Source: Parasedimentitalea psychrophila
Lineage (GTDB): Bacteria; Pseudomonadota; Alphaproteobacteria; Rhodobacterales; Rhodobacteraceae
NCBI RefSeq assembly: GCF_030285785.1
Contig: NZ_CP127247.1
Location: 1,077,501-1,141,500 of the forward strand
Direction of reading: 5' to 3'
Length of the DNA: 64,000 bases
The notes below the pieces were generated by a model. It was given only the letters and a program-made list of their open reading frames with translations, was not told where the DNA came from and searched no databases. Numbering within the stretch: the first letter of the stretch is position 1; each line of letters begins with the position of its first letter. Of the stretch, positions 1 to 7,680 are shown one piece after another. The position numbers and the translations under genes were made by a program.

Positions 1-863
1 ACCCAACCAAACACACTGGCCGCGGCAATCATGAAGATGATCATCGAAGCGTTGGCGGCGGTGCGCTTGAACATCTCGCCCAGATGCGATGGCTTCAACT
101 CGCCATAAAACAGCCAGCCAACAAGAAAGGCGATCAGAGACGCGATGGCAGCGGATTCGGTTGGTGTGGCGATGCCAAACAGAATGCCACCAATGATCGA
201 GAAGGGGATCAGCAGGGCCGGCAGGGCGTCGCGAAGGGCGCTGGCAGCCTCCCTGCGGGTTAGCCAGCTGCCTTTGGGAAATTGGTGGACCCAGCCGATG
301 GCAGTAATAACCAGGGCGAAGGACGAGGCCAAAAGCAAACCGGGGATAATTCCGGCCATGAACATTTCGCCAATGGGGATTTGCGCCAACACGCCGTAAA
401 TCACAAACATCATTGAGGGCGGGATAACCGGGGCAAGCAGCCCACCCGCAGCCGTTGTGGCGGCGGCAAATCCCTTGTCGTAGCCCTCTTCCTCCATGGC
501 TGGCACCATGGCCCGCGACATAACCGCGATCTGCGCCGTGGCAGAGCCAATGATCGCAGCCATGAACATATTGGCCAAAAGGTTGATATAGGCCAGACCA
601 CCGCGAAAGCCGCCGACAAAAACCCGTGCTGCATTGATCAGCCGCTTTGTCATACCGCCTTCGTTCATCAACTCTCCTGTGAGCATAAACAGCGGAATTG
701 CCAGCAGGCCGTAGTTTTCCAGCCCACCAAACATTTTCAGGGCGATACTGTCATAGAGCACCGTATTGCCGCTCTCCCAAATGTACCAAACAGCGGCGAT
801 GACAAGGACGATGGCCACCGGGACCGACAGGATTAATGTGGCAAGGAAAACGATCGCAGTCAT
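1..863 (-). CDS. dctM: TRAP transporter large permease DctM (partial, runs off left end)
   Basis: Large membrane subunit of a tripartite ATP-independent periplasmic transporter; with DctQ and DctP it imports an organic acid by ion symport. The frame reads MTAIVFLATLILSVPVAIVL, then GLLAIPLFMLTGELM and further hydrophobic helices, as expected for DctM. The start codon overlaps the dctQ stop (ATGA at 860-863), so the two are translationally coupled. About 288 codons are inside the window; the family is usually about 425 residues, so the C-terminus lies beyond position 1. It is the last visible gene of the operon led by the aldolase-like gene at 4143. The substrate is inferred from the neighbours only. 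Confidence 0.93.
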   Translation of the reverse strand, partial: MTAIVFLATLILSVPVAIVLVIAAVWYIWESGNTVLYDSIALKMFGGLENYGLLAIPLFMLTGELMNEGGMTKRLINAARVFVGGFRGGLAYINLLANMFMAAIIGSATAQIAVMSRAMVPAMEEEGYDKGFAAATTAAGGLLAPVIPPSMMFVIYGVLAQIPIGEMFMAGIIPGLLLASSFALVITAIGWVHQFPKGSWLTRREAASALRDALPALLIPFSIIGGILFGIATPTESAAIASLIAFLVGWLFYGELKPSHLGEMFKRTAANASMIIFMIAAASVFGW

Positions 864-1393
864 TGCTCTGCCTCCCGAACCGGCCAGCACAACAGGTGCA
901 CAGCGGAATGAAACGTCGCCCCGAAAGCAAAGAACCACATCACCGACCAGAACATATATTTCGGCAGGCCAAGCGTCGAAGTCGGCTCAGCATAGATGAA
1001 ATTGAACGTCGCGCCCTGAAACGCCACCGTGTCAAACCCGGCCCGGACCAGCTCAAGCGGCGAGAACCAGCGCCAGCAAAACCACACCACGGCAATTGCA
1101 AAGGCGAACACGATCAGATCAACCAGTTTTTCGATGATGACCTTGACCGCTGGGGGCACCGCGTCAGTGAGCAAGGTTATTGAGACCGATGTTCGGTAGT
1201 GCATTGCCGCCGAAGCGCCAAAAAATGTCATCCAGACCATCGCGTAGATGGCCAGTTCGTCGACCCAGAACAGTGCCGCGCCAAGATAGCGGGTCACCAC
1301 GTTCAACAGGATCAAGAGGGTAATCATTAATGCCAGAAAAGCCGAACACCAAAGCTCCAGTTTCGCCCAAGATCGTGATAGCTGATAGAGCAT
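860..1393 (-). CDS. dctQ: TRAP transporter small permease DctQ
   Basis: Small integral membrane subunit (177 aa) of the TRAP transporter. Four hydrophobic segments are visible, for example LELWCSAFLALMITLLILL near residues 13-31 and the VVWFCWRWF stretch near 105-115, matching the four-helix DctQ fold. The frame is open further upstream, but the start at MLYQLSRSW is chosen because a GGAGG-type ribosome-binding site lies just before it and the upstream codons read through a terminator hairpin. It overlaps dctM by 4 bases and is separated from dctP by a hairpin with a T run. Confidence 0.92.
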   Translation of the reverse strand: MLYQLSRSWAKLELWCSAFLALMITLLILLNVVTRYLGAALFWVDELAIYAMVWMTFFGASAAMHYRTSVSITLLTDAVPPAVKVIIEKLVDLIVFAFAIAVVWFCWRWFSPLELVRAGFDTVAFQGATFNFIYAEPTSTLGLPKYMFWSVMWFFAFGATFHSAVHLLCWPVREAEQ

Positions 1394-1413
1394 ATACCCC
1401 CCTCCCCCAAAAA

Positions 1414-1440
1414 AAGGACGCAGGATTGACCCGCGTCCTT
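1414..1440 (-). terminator. Intrinsic-terminator-like hairpin between dctP and dctQ
   Basis: Perfect 8-bp arms (AAGGACGC / GCGTCCTT) with an 11-base loop. On the minus strand the hairpin is followed by a run of T, that is, a Rho-independent terminator geometry inside the operon. TRAP operons commonly make more binding protein than permease; a leaky terminator here would do that (inference). Confidence 0.7.
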
Positions 1441-1458
1441 CAGTCATAGTTTTGTTTG

Positions 1459-2442
<984 letters not shown>

Positions 2443-2462
2443 TTATATCTTTTGTTGCAAAT

Positions 2463-3023
2463 CTAAGTTTGGACCCAGCCTTCGGGCGGCTTGCCTTTGC
2501 CGGGGTGGATGGTGCCGCATTCGGGACAGGTCCGCGCAGCCATGTCGTTGTGGAACGCGTCATAGATTTTCGGAAGCGCGGTCACGATGCCTTGTGGCTC
2601 TCCCAGCGATACCTCAACGCGATGCACCCGTGTTTCACAGTTGAAACAGTGCCATTCAAAGCCTTCCATCATGCCGGGTTGACGCGGCGCTTCCACCACA
2701 ATTCCCAGACCCTCATTTGGCCGCTGAGGCGCGTGGATGGTATGCGGAGGCATCAGGAATACTTCGCCCTCACGCACCGGAACGTCATAGATCTTGCCGC
2801 CGTCTGCGATCTTAATGACCATGTCGCCCTTGATCTGAAAAAACCATTCCTCGACCGGGTCATCGTGAAAATCGACGCGCGTGTTGGGGCCGCCAACAAC
2901 CATGACAATCATATCGCCTTCTTTGTGCAGCAATTGATTGTTGACCGGTGGCTTCAGTTTGTCCTGATTGTCTTCAACCCATTTCTGGAAATTGAACGGT
3001 GTCAGTGTTGGATGCAAATTCAT
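2463..3023 (-). CDS. nbaC: 3-hydroxyanthranilate 3,4-dioxygenase
   Basis: Cupin-fold extradiol dioxygenase (186 aa) that opens 3-hydroxyanthranilate to 2-amino-3-carboxymuconate semialdehyde. Fe(II) ligands are present as His53, Glu59 and His97; Arg49 and Glu111, which bind substrate in the family, are also kept. The bacterial-type second metal site is present as C126-x2-C129 and C166-x2-C169. Length and motifs fit the bacterial enzyme closely. Start has a GGAGGG site. No ACMS decarboxylase or 2-aminomuconate deaminase is in view, so the standard lower pathway is not encoded here; a related aminophenol-type substrate is possible. Confidence 0.88.
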   Translation of the reverse strand: MNLHPTLTPFNFQKWVEDNQDKLKPPVNNQLLHKEGDMIVMVVGGPNTRVDFHDDPVEEWFFQIKGDMVIKIADGGKIYDVPVREGEVFLMPPHTIHAPQRPNEGLGIVVEAPRQPGMMEGFEWHCFNCETRVHRVEVSLGEPQGIVTALPKIYDAFHNDMAARTCPECGTIHPGKGKPPEGWVQT

Positions 3024-3189
3024 GGGACCCTCCTGTTCGCCAAACCCTGAGAGATTTTGGCCATAACAGCAAAGAGTATTGCGGCAAGTAGATATCGGAA
3101 AATCTTATATCGAGACCAGATTGGAAACGCCGACATCCGAGATTTGATTGCCACCGGACAAGCATTGCGGGTCCCTGTCCGGCGCGCGG

Positions 3190-4143
3190 TTACAGCTTCA
3201 GACCACATCCCTCAAACGCGGCTCGAACGGACTCTTTTTCAGCCTCTGTCAGCTCCAGCATTGGATGGCGAACCGCCCCGCCGACCTGCCCCAGCAGCTC
3301 TTGCCAATATTTGCCATGCGCCGTGGGCTTGCCACCCGGCTTGGTGCTTTTGATCGCCTGGCGAACAGGGTTCAGGCTGTCGCGCACCCTGCGGGCTTCG
3401 GTGAAATTCCCCTGAAACGCCAATTGGGTGTATTCGTGCATCCGCTTGTCGTGTTTCGTCTGCAGCTGATAGGGCGGCGATGAACAGAGGTAGAGCTTCC
3501 AGTCCAGCTCCTCGATGTTCTCCAACCAATCATCCTCGGCGGATGTTGAAACATGGATTTTGTCGCCAATCATATGGCTCAGCCGTTTATACATCTCTCG
3601 TGGCACTGAATATTTGATCGCCATGATGTTTGGCAACTCAGCGATACGCGCACAGGTTTCCGGCTCCATCAGGTAACCGCTGTCCGGATGGCTCCACATG
3701 GCGATGCCAATATCCAGACGGTCACACAGGTACTTGTAGTAATTGAACAGAACTTCGTTTCGGTCGCTGCAGAAGCTGAGAACCGGCGCATGCACCACCA
3801 CATAATCGGCGCCGCAGTCCTGAGCATGCTGGCCCAGCTCAAGCACCGTATTCACGTTCTGATCCGAGATCGACATGATTGTGCCGGCTTTGTCGCCACA
3901 TTCGTCAACCGCAAGCGTCATATTGCGCTTGCGTTCTTCAAGGCTCAAGGAGAAAAATTCGCCCTGCTTGCCGGCAATGAACAGCCCCTGAATTTCCAGA
4001 TCATCAATCCAGTGGCGGATGTTGCTGCGCAGGCCTGCCTCGTTCAGCGAGCCATCGGGGTGAAACGGATTCAGGGCAGCCGCCCAAATGCCGCGCATCG
4101 TCTCACGGGCGTATTCTTTGGCCTCGGATTTTGAGTATTTCAT
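3190..4143 (-). CDS. Dihydrodipicolinate synthase-family lyase (DapA/NAL superfamily)
   Basis: Predicted TIM-barrel Schiff-base aldolase or hydratase-aldolase of 317 aa. The catalytic Lys is Lys177 in NIMAIKYSV. The nucleotide-free GxxGE loop reads GKQGEFFSLSLEER near residues 58-71 instead of the GTTGE of true DapA, and the YY pair of DapA/NAL is replaced by HAPVLSF, so lysine biosynthesis is unlikely. The start at MKYSKSEAKEY is chosen; upstream codons extend into the divergent promoter region. It heads the minus-strand operon with the dioxygenase and TRAP genes and may cleave a pyruvate-yielding intermediate downstream of ring opening (inference). Confidence 0.8.
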   Translation of the reverse strand: MKYSKSEAKEYARETMRGIWAAALNPFHPDGSLNEAGLRSNIRHWIDDLEIQGLFIAGKQGEFFSLSLEERKRNMTLAVDECGDKAGTIMSISDQNVNTVLELGQHAQDCGADYVVVHAPVLSFCSDRNEVLFNYYKYLCDRLDIGIAMWSHPDSGYLMEPETCARIAELPNIMAIKYSVPREMYKRLSHMIGDKIHVSTSAEDDWLENIEELDWKLYLCSSPPYQLQTKHDKRMHEYTQLAFQGNFTEARRVRDSLNPVRQAIKSTKPGGKPTAHGKYWQELLGQVGGAVRHPMLELTEAEKESVRAAFEGCGLKL

Positions 4144-4247
4144 GGCGTGAACCTTATATGAGTGTCGGCGGTCTTTGCCGCCTTTCTGCGCGCAAACCGT
4201 CGCAACGACCAATTCCAAACAGCCAATTCAGGTATCAAAAAAAACTA

Positions 4248-4273
4248 TAGCAACTCAATCTGAGTTAAAGCTA
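4248..4273. promoter_or_regulatory. Candidate LysR operator in divergent promoter region
   Basis: The divergent intergenic region 4144-4300 contains a perfect AACTC-N5-GAGTT dyad at 4252-4266, flanked by TAGC and GCTA. Such dyads are typical of LysR-type binding sites, and a LysR gene lies two genes downstream. Binding is inferred. Confidence 0.45.
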
Positions 4274-4300
4274 CACAGCATCTGTCAAACGGAGGCGGCA

Positions 4301-5092
4301 ATGATTGTAGGAATTATCGGCAACGGGGCGATCGCGCGCCATGTGAGAGAGCATATTGCGTCATCCAACCATAGCCTTGGCGCGGTCTTGCTGCGGCCAG
4401 AACGGCGGCGGGAACACGGTGAAGAACACGGGGGCGACCATCATGTCTACTCGGTCGGCGAATTGCCGGACGATCTTGATCTGATGATCGACTGCGCCGG
4501 ACACAGTGCTTTGTCGGCCTATGGCGCAGATATTTTGCGACGCGGCACCAATCTGATCACGGTTTCCATTGGCGCTTTGGCCGACCAGAAACTGTATGAC
4601 AAATTGCAGGACTCCGCCCTGCAGGGCAACGCCAAGCTTCATCTTGCAAGCGGCGCGATTGGCGCTCTGGATTGCCTGCAGGCGGCGCGAACCGGACAAT
4701 TGGCAAGCGTCACCTATGTGGGGCGAAAGCCACCCATAGGATGGGTCGGATCGCCTGCCGAACAGGTGCTTGACCTTGAGGCCATGACCACCGGCGCCGC
4801 CGTCCATTTTGAGGGATCAGCACGCGAAGCAGCCCTAGCTTACCCCAAGAACGCCAATGTTGCCGCAGCGGTGGCACTGGCAGGGCTGGGGTTTGAGAAA
4901 ACAAGCGTGAAGCTGATTGCAGATGCCGCCATCTCAGAGAATATCCACGAGATTGAAGCGATCGGTGATTTTGGCAGCTTTCAATTCCAGATCCGAGGCA
5001 AATCTTTGCCTGACAACCCACGCAGTTCTGCGCTGGCAGCCATGAGTGTGGTCAGTAAGCTAGAGCAACTCACCAACCCTATTATGTTGTAA
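4301..5092 (+). CDS. nadX: L-aspartate dehydrogenase (NadX family)
   Basis: NAD(P)-dependent dehydrogenase (263 aa) whose family converts L-aspartate to iminoaspartate. The N-terminal Rossmann motif GIIGNGAIA and the family signature YPKNANVAAAVALAGLG are both clear, followed by the NIHEIEA segment that carries the catalytic His. The start at MIVGIIG is set by GGAGG 5-10 bases upstream. It diverges from the aldolase/dioxygenase/TRAP operon and is 9 bases ahead of the LysR gene. In NAD synthesis NadX feeds quinolinate; 3-hydroxyanthranilate cleavage also leads to quinolinate, which is a curious convergence, but a catabolic amine dehydrogenase role is equally possible. Confidence 0.85.
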   Translation: MIVGIIGNGAIARHVREHIASSNHSLGAVLLRPERRREHGEEHGGDHHVYSVGELPDDLDLMIDCAGHSALSAYGADILRRGTNLITVSIGALADQKLYDKLQDSALQGNAKLHLASGAIGALDCLQAARTGQLASVTYVGRKPPIGWVGSPAEQVLDLEAMTTGAAVHFEGSAREAALAYPKNANVAAAVALAGLGFEKTSVKLIADAAISENIHEIEAIGDFGSFQFQIRGKSLPDNPRSSALAAMSVVSKLEQLTNPIML

Positions 5093-5101
5093 ACATTCAC
5101 C

Positions 5102-6046
5102 ATGGCAGCCAAACACTCCCGAATTGTAGATCGTGCTCTTAGCCGACTAAAGCTGCGGCAACTGCGGCTGCTTGTCGCCGTCGGCCGCCACGGTAACATT
5201 CAAAATGCGGCGCGCGAGTTGGGTGTGTCGCAGCCTGCGGCCACCAAGATGATCCAGGATCTTGAGCTGGATTTCGAGGTCACGCTGTTTCAGCGCACCA
5301 ATCGCGGTGTCATCCCGACGGTATTCGGCGATACCTTGATCCGTCACGGAAAACTGATTTTTGCTCAGGTTTCAAGCGCTGCACAGGAGTTGGATGATCT
5401 GAACGAGGGCAGCAGTGGCCGTGTGGTCATTGGCACCCTGCTGGCCGCCTCTCCCAGCTTGTTGCCCGGGGCGATCGAGATCCTGTTAACGGAACGGCCG
5501 AAAGTTGCGATAAAAATAACGGAAGGAACCAATGAGGTTCTGATGCCTGCCTTGCTGTCAGGTGAGATTGATATGGTGGTGGGGCGTCTTCCATCGCAGC
5601 GCCACAGGGACAAAATTACCCAGGAAACGCTATACGATGAACGCATCCATGCGGTTGTCGGCAATCAACATCCGCTGGCCAGTGAGCCGTCGGTGTCCTT
5701 TGAGAAAATCAAGCCCTTTGGTTGGATATTGCCCCCCTTAGAGACGACGCTTCGCAGACAGGTGGATCAGTTCTTTGTCAGCCAGGCGCAATATGCGCCG
5801 CCTCACTTTGTTGAATCGGTATCATATCTTACCAATCGCGCGCTTTTGCGGTCCCGCAATCTGGTCAGTCTGATGCCTGCGCATGTTGCTGCCGAGGACG
5901 TCGCAAACGGGTTGTTAAAGCGGCTGAACTGGGCCGTTCCCTTTGGCGCCGGACCTGTGGGCCTGTCGTACCGAGGCAACGAGAGTCTATCGCCTGCCGG
6001 ACGCGCCTTTTTGCAGGCACTGCATCACACGGCACAGGGAATGTAG
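5102..6046 (+). CDS. LysR-family transcriptional regulator
   Basis: DNA-binding regulator of 314 aa. The N-terminal winged HTH is RQLRLLVAVGRHGNIQNAAR, continuing through GVSQPAATKMIQDLE (residues about 17-55), then a substrate-binding domain starting near GRVVIGTL. It sits between nadX (9-base gap) and the aldehyde dehydrogenase gene (104-base gap) in one direction, so it most likely controls this cluster through the dyad at 4252-4266 and possibly a second promoter before the dehydrogenase. The inducer is unknown. Confidence 0.9.
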   Translation: MAAKHSRIVDRALSRLKLRQLRLLVAVGRHGNIQNAARELGVSQPAATKMIQDLELDFEVTLFQRTNRGVIPTVFGDTLIRHGKLIFAQVSSAAQELDDLNEGSSGRVVIGTLLAASPSLLPGAIEILLTERPKVAIKITEGTNEVLMPALLSGEIDMVVGRLPSQRHRDKITQETLYDERIHAVVGNQHPLASEPSVSFEKIKPFGWILPPLETTLRRQVDQFFVSQAQYAPPHFVESVSYLTNRALLRSRNLVSLMPAHVAAEDVANGLLKRLNWAVPFGAGPVGLSYRGNESLSPAGRAFLQALHHTAQGM

Positions 6047-6150
6047 CTTCAGATATTCCGCTTTCTTATACCTGTATTCGGCTAATTCACTTGAAGAAGG
6101 GGCCGAATTTTTATGATCTGCAGGAATACAATTAAGGAGGCGCGTGGCTC

Positions 6151-7581
6151 ATGTACCCTAATCTGGAACTGTTTATCGGCGGCAAGTGGCGCAAAACCGC
6201 GCGAGATATGCCGGTGGTGAACCCCGCAACCGAAGAAGAGATCGGGCGGTTGCCACATGCTGAGAAGAAAGACCTGGATGACGCATTAGAGGCCGCTGAA
6301 AAGGGGTTTCAACTCTGGAGCAAAACCGCGCCACGTGATCGCGCTGATACCATTCTGCGGGCCGCCGCAATACTGCGTGCCCGTCAGGACGAGATCGCGC
6401 TGGCGATCACTGCTGAACATGGGAAACCATTGCCCCAGGCGCGCCAAGAAGTCATCCGCGGTGCCGAGTTTTTTGAGTGGGATGCCGGCGAAGCGATGCG
6501 AACCTACGGCAGGGTAATCCCCGCAGCGCGCGGTCAGAAATTCACCGTTCACCACCAACCCATTGGCGTCGTAGCCGCTTTCTCGCCGTGGAATTTCCCG
6601 CTGAGCCAACCTGCGCGTAAAATCGGCGGGGCGTTGGCTGCGGGATGTTCAATCATCCTCAAGGCGGCTGAGGAAACCCCTGCTGGCGCCATCCACATTG
6701 TGCGCGCCTTTGCAGAGGCCGGGTTGCCTGCTGGGGTTCTGAACCTGGTGTTTGGCACCCCCTCGGAAATTTCTGATCACCTGATCCCACAGAGCTCTGT
6801 TCGCCTTGTGGCCTTCACTGGATCTACCGCAGTGGGGCGTCATTTGACCACATTGGCCGCGCAGCATATGACCCCCGTCCTAATGGAATTGGGCGGCCAT
6901 GCGCCGGTGATCGTCTGCGAAGATACCGATGTGGAAAAGGCCGCCATCAGCGGCGCCATGCGAAAGATGCGCAACGCCGGACAGGTCTGCACCTCGCCCA
7001 CACGGTTTTTCGTGCATGAAAGCATCTTTGACAGCTTTACCGAGAAATTTGTTGAACGTGCCGCTGCCACCGTGGTCGGCAATGGTATGGATGATGGGGT
7101 AGAGATGGGTCCGCTGGCCAATGAACGCCGGGTTCCTGCACTGACGCAACAGGTCGAGAACGCCCGCGCTGCGGGGGCCGAGGTAAGGACCGGTGGCGCA
7201 CGGCACGGCACCACAGGCTATTTCTTCCAGCCAACAGTTCTGACAAACGTTCCGGATCACGCACATATCATGCAAGAAGAACCCTTTGGTCCGATTGCTG
7301 TCATCAACCCGGTTTCATGTCTGGAGAACGCCATTCAACAGGCAAATTCGGTGCCATATGGTCTGGCGGGTTATGCCTTCACCAATCGGGCCGACTATAT
7401 CGACCACATGATCGACACTGTCGAAGTCGGCAACTTGTCGATCAACACTCTTGAAGCGTCGATGCCGGAGACGCCTTTTGGCGGCGTCAAATCCAGTGGC
7501 TATGGCCGCGAAGGTGGCACCGAAGGTTTGGATAACTACATGACGATTAAGAATGTCTGGCATTCAGCGGACATCGCGTGA
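6151..7581 (+). CDS. NAD(P)-dependent aldehyde dehydrogenase (semialdehyde dehydrogenase type)
   Basis: Aldehyde dehydrogenase superfamily member of 476 aa. Oxyanion Asn148 (PWNFP), general-base Glu246 (MELGG) and catalytic Cys280 (GQVCTSP) are present. Overall it looks like succinate-semialdehyde or other semialdehyde dehydrogenases. A strong AAGGAGG ribosome-binding site lies before the start. In this cluster it could oxidise the semialdehyde made by ring cleavage or the aldehyde released by the aldolase-like enzyme (inference). A pair of strong hairpins follows the stop codon. Confidence 0.88.
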   Translation: MYPNLELFIGGKWRKTARDMPVVNPATEEEIGRLPHAEKKDLDDALEAAEKGFQLWSKTAPRDRADTILRAAAILRARQDEIALAITAEHGKPLPQARQEVIRGAEFFEWDAGEAMRTYGRVIPAARGQKFTVHHQPIGVVAAFSPWNFPLSQPARKIGGALAAGCSIILKAAEETPAGAIHIVRAFAEAGLPAGVLNLVFGTPSEISDHLIPQSSVRLVAFTGSTAVGRHLTTLAAQHMTPVLMELGGHAPVIVCEDTDVEKAAISGAMRKMRNAGQVCTSPTRFFVHESIFDSFTEKFVERAAATVVGNGMDDGVEMGPLANERRVPALTQQVENARAAGAEVRTGGARHGTTGYFFQPTVLTNVPDHAHIMQEEPFGPIAVINPVSCLENAIQQANSVPYGLAGYAFTNRADYIDHMIDTVEVGNLSINTLEASMPETPFGGVKSSGYGREGGTEGLDNYMTIKNVWHSADIA

Positions 7582-7585
7582 GCCA

Positions 7586-7614
7586 GGCGCCGCGCCGCGC
7601 GTCAGCGCGGCGCC
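7586..7614. terminator. GC-rich hairpin after aldehyde dehydrogenase gene
   Basis: 10-bp perfect arms (GGCGCCGCGC / GCGCGGCGCC) starting 5 bases after the stop codon. There is no clear T run. With the next hairpin it separates two convergent genes. Confidence 0.55.
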
Positions 7615-7623
7615 ACCAAAGAC

Positions 7624-7654
7624 GCGGGCGCGGAGCATTATGCTCCGCGCCCGC
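7624..7654. terminator. Bidirectional terminator hairpin between convergent genes
   Basis: 14-bp perfect arms (GCGGGCGCGGAGCA and complement) with a 3-base loop TTA, followed on the plus strand by CCTGTTTCAT. It lies between the convergent aldehyde dehydrogenase and formate dehydrogenase genes, so it probably stops transcription from both sides. Confidence 0.7.
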
Positions 7655-7680
7655 CCTGTTTCATCAAACCGTAGTACAGC

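Noticed and set aside
3154-3182. Hairpin CCGGACA/TGTCCGG between the aldolase and dioxygenase genes as terminator
   Set aside because: Only a 7-bp stem, no T run on the transcribed strand; it is not enough to split the operon.
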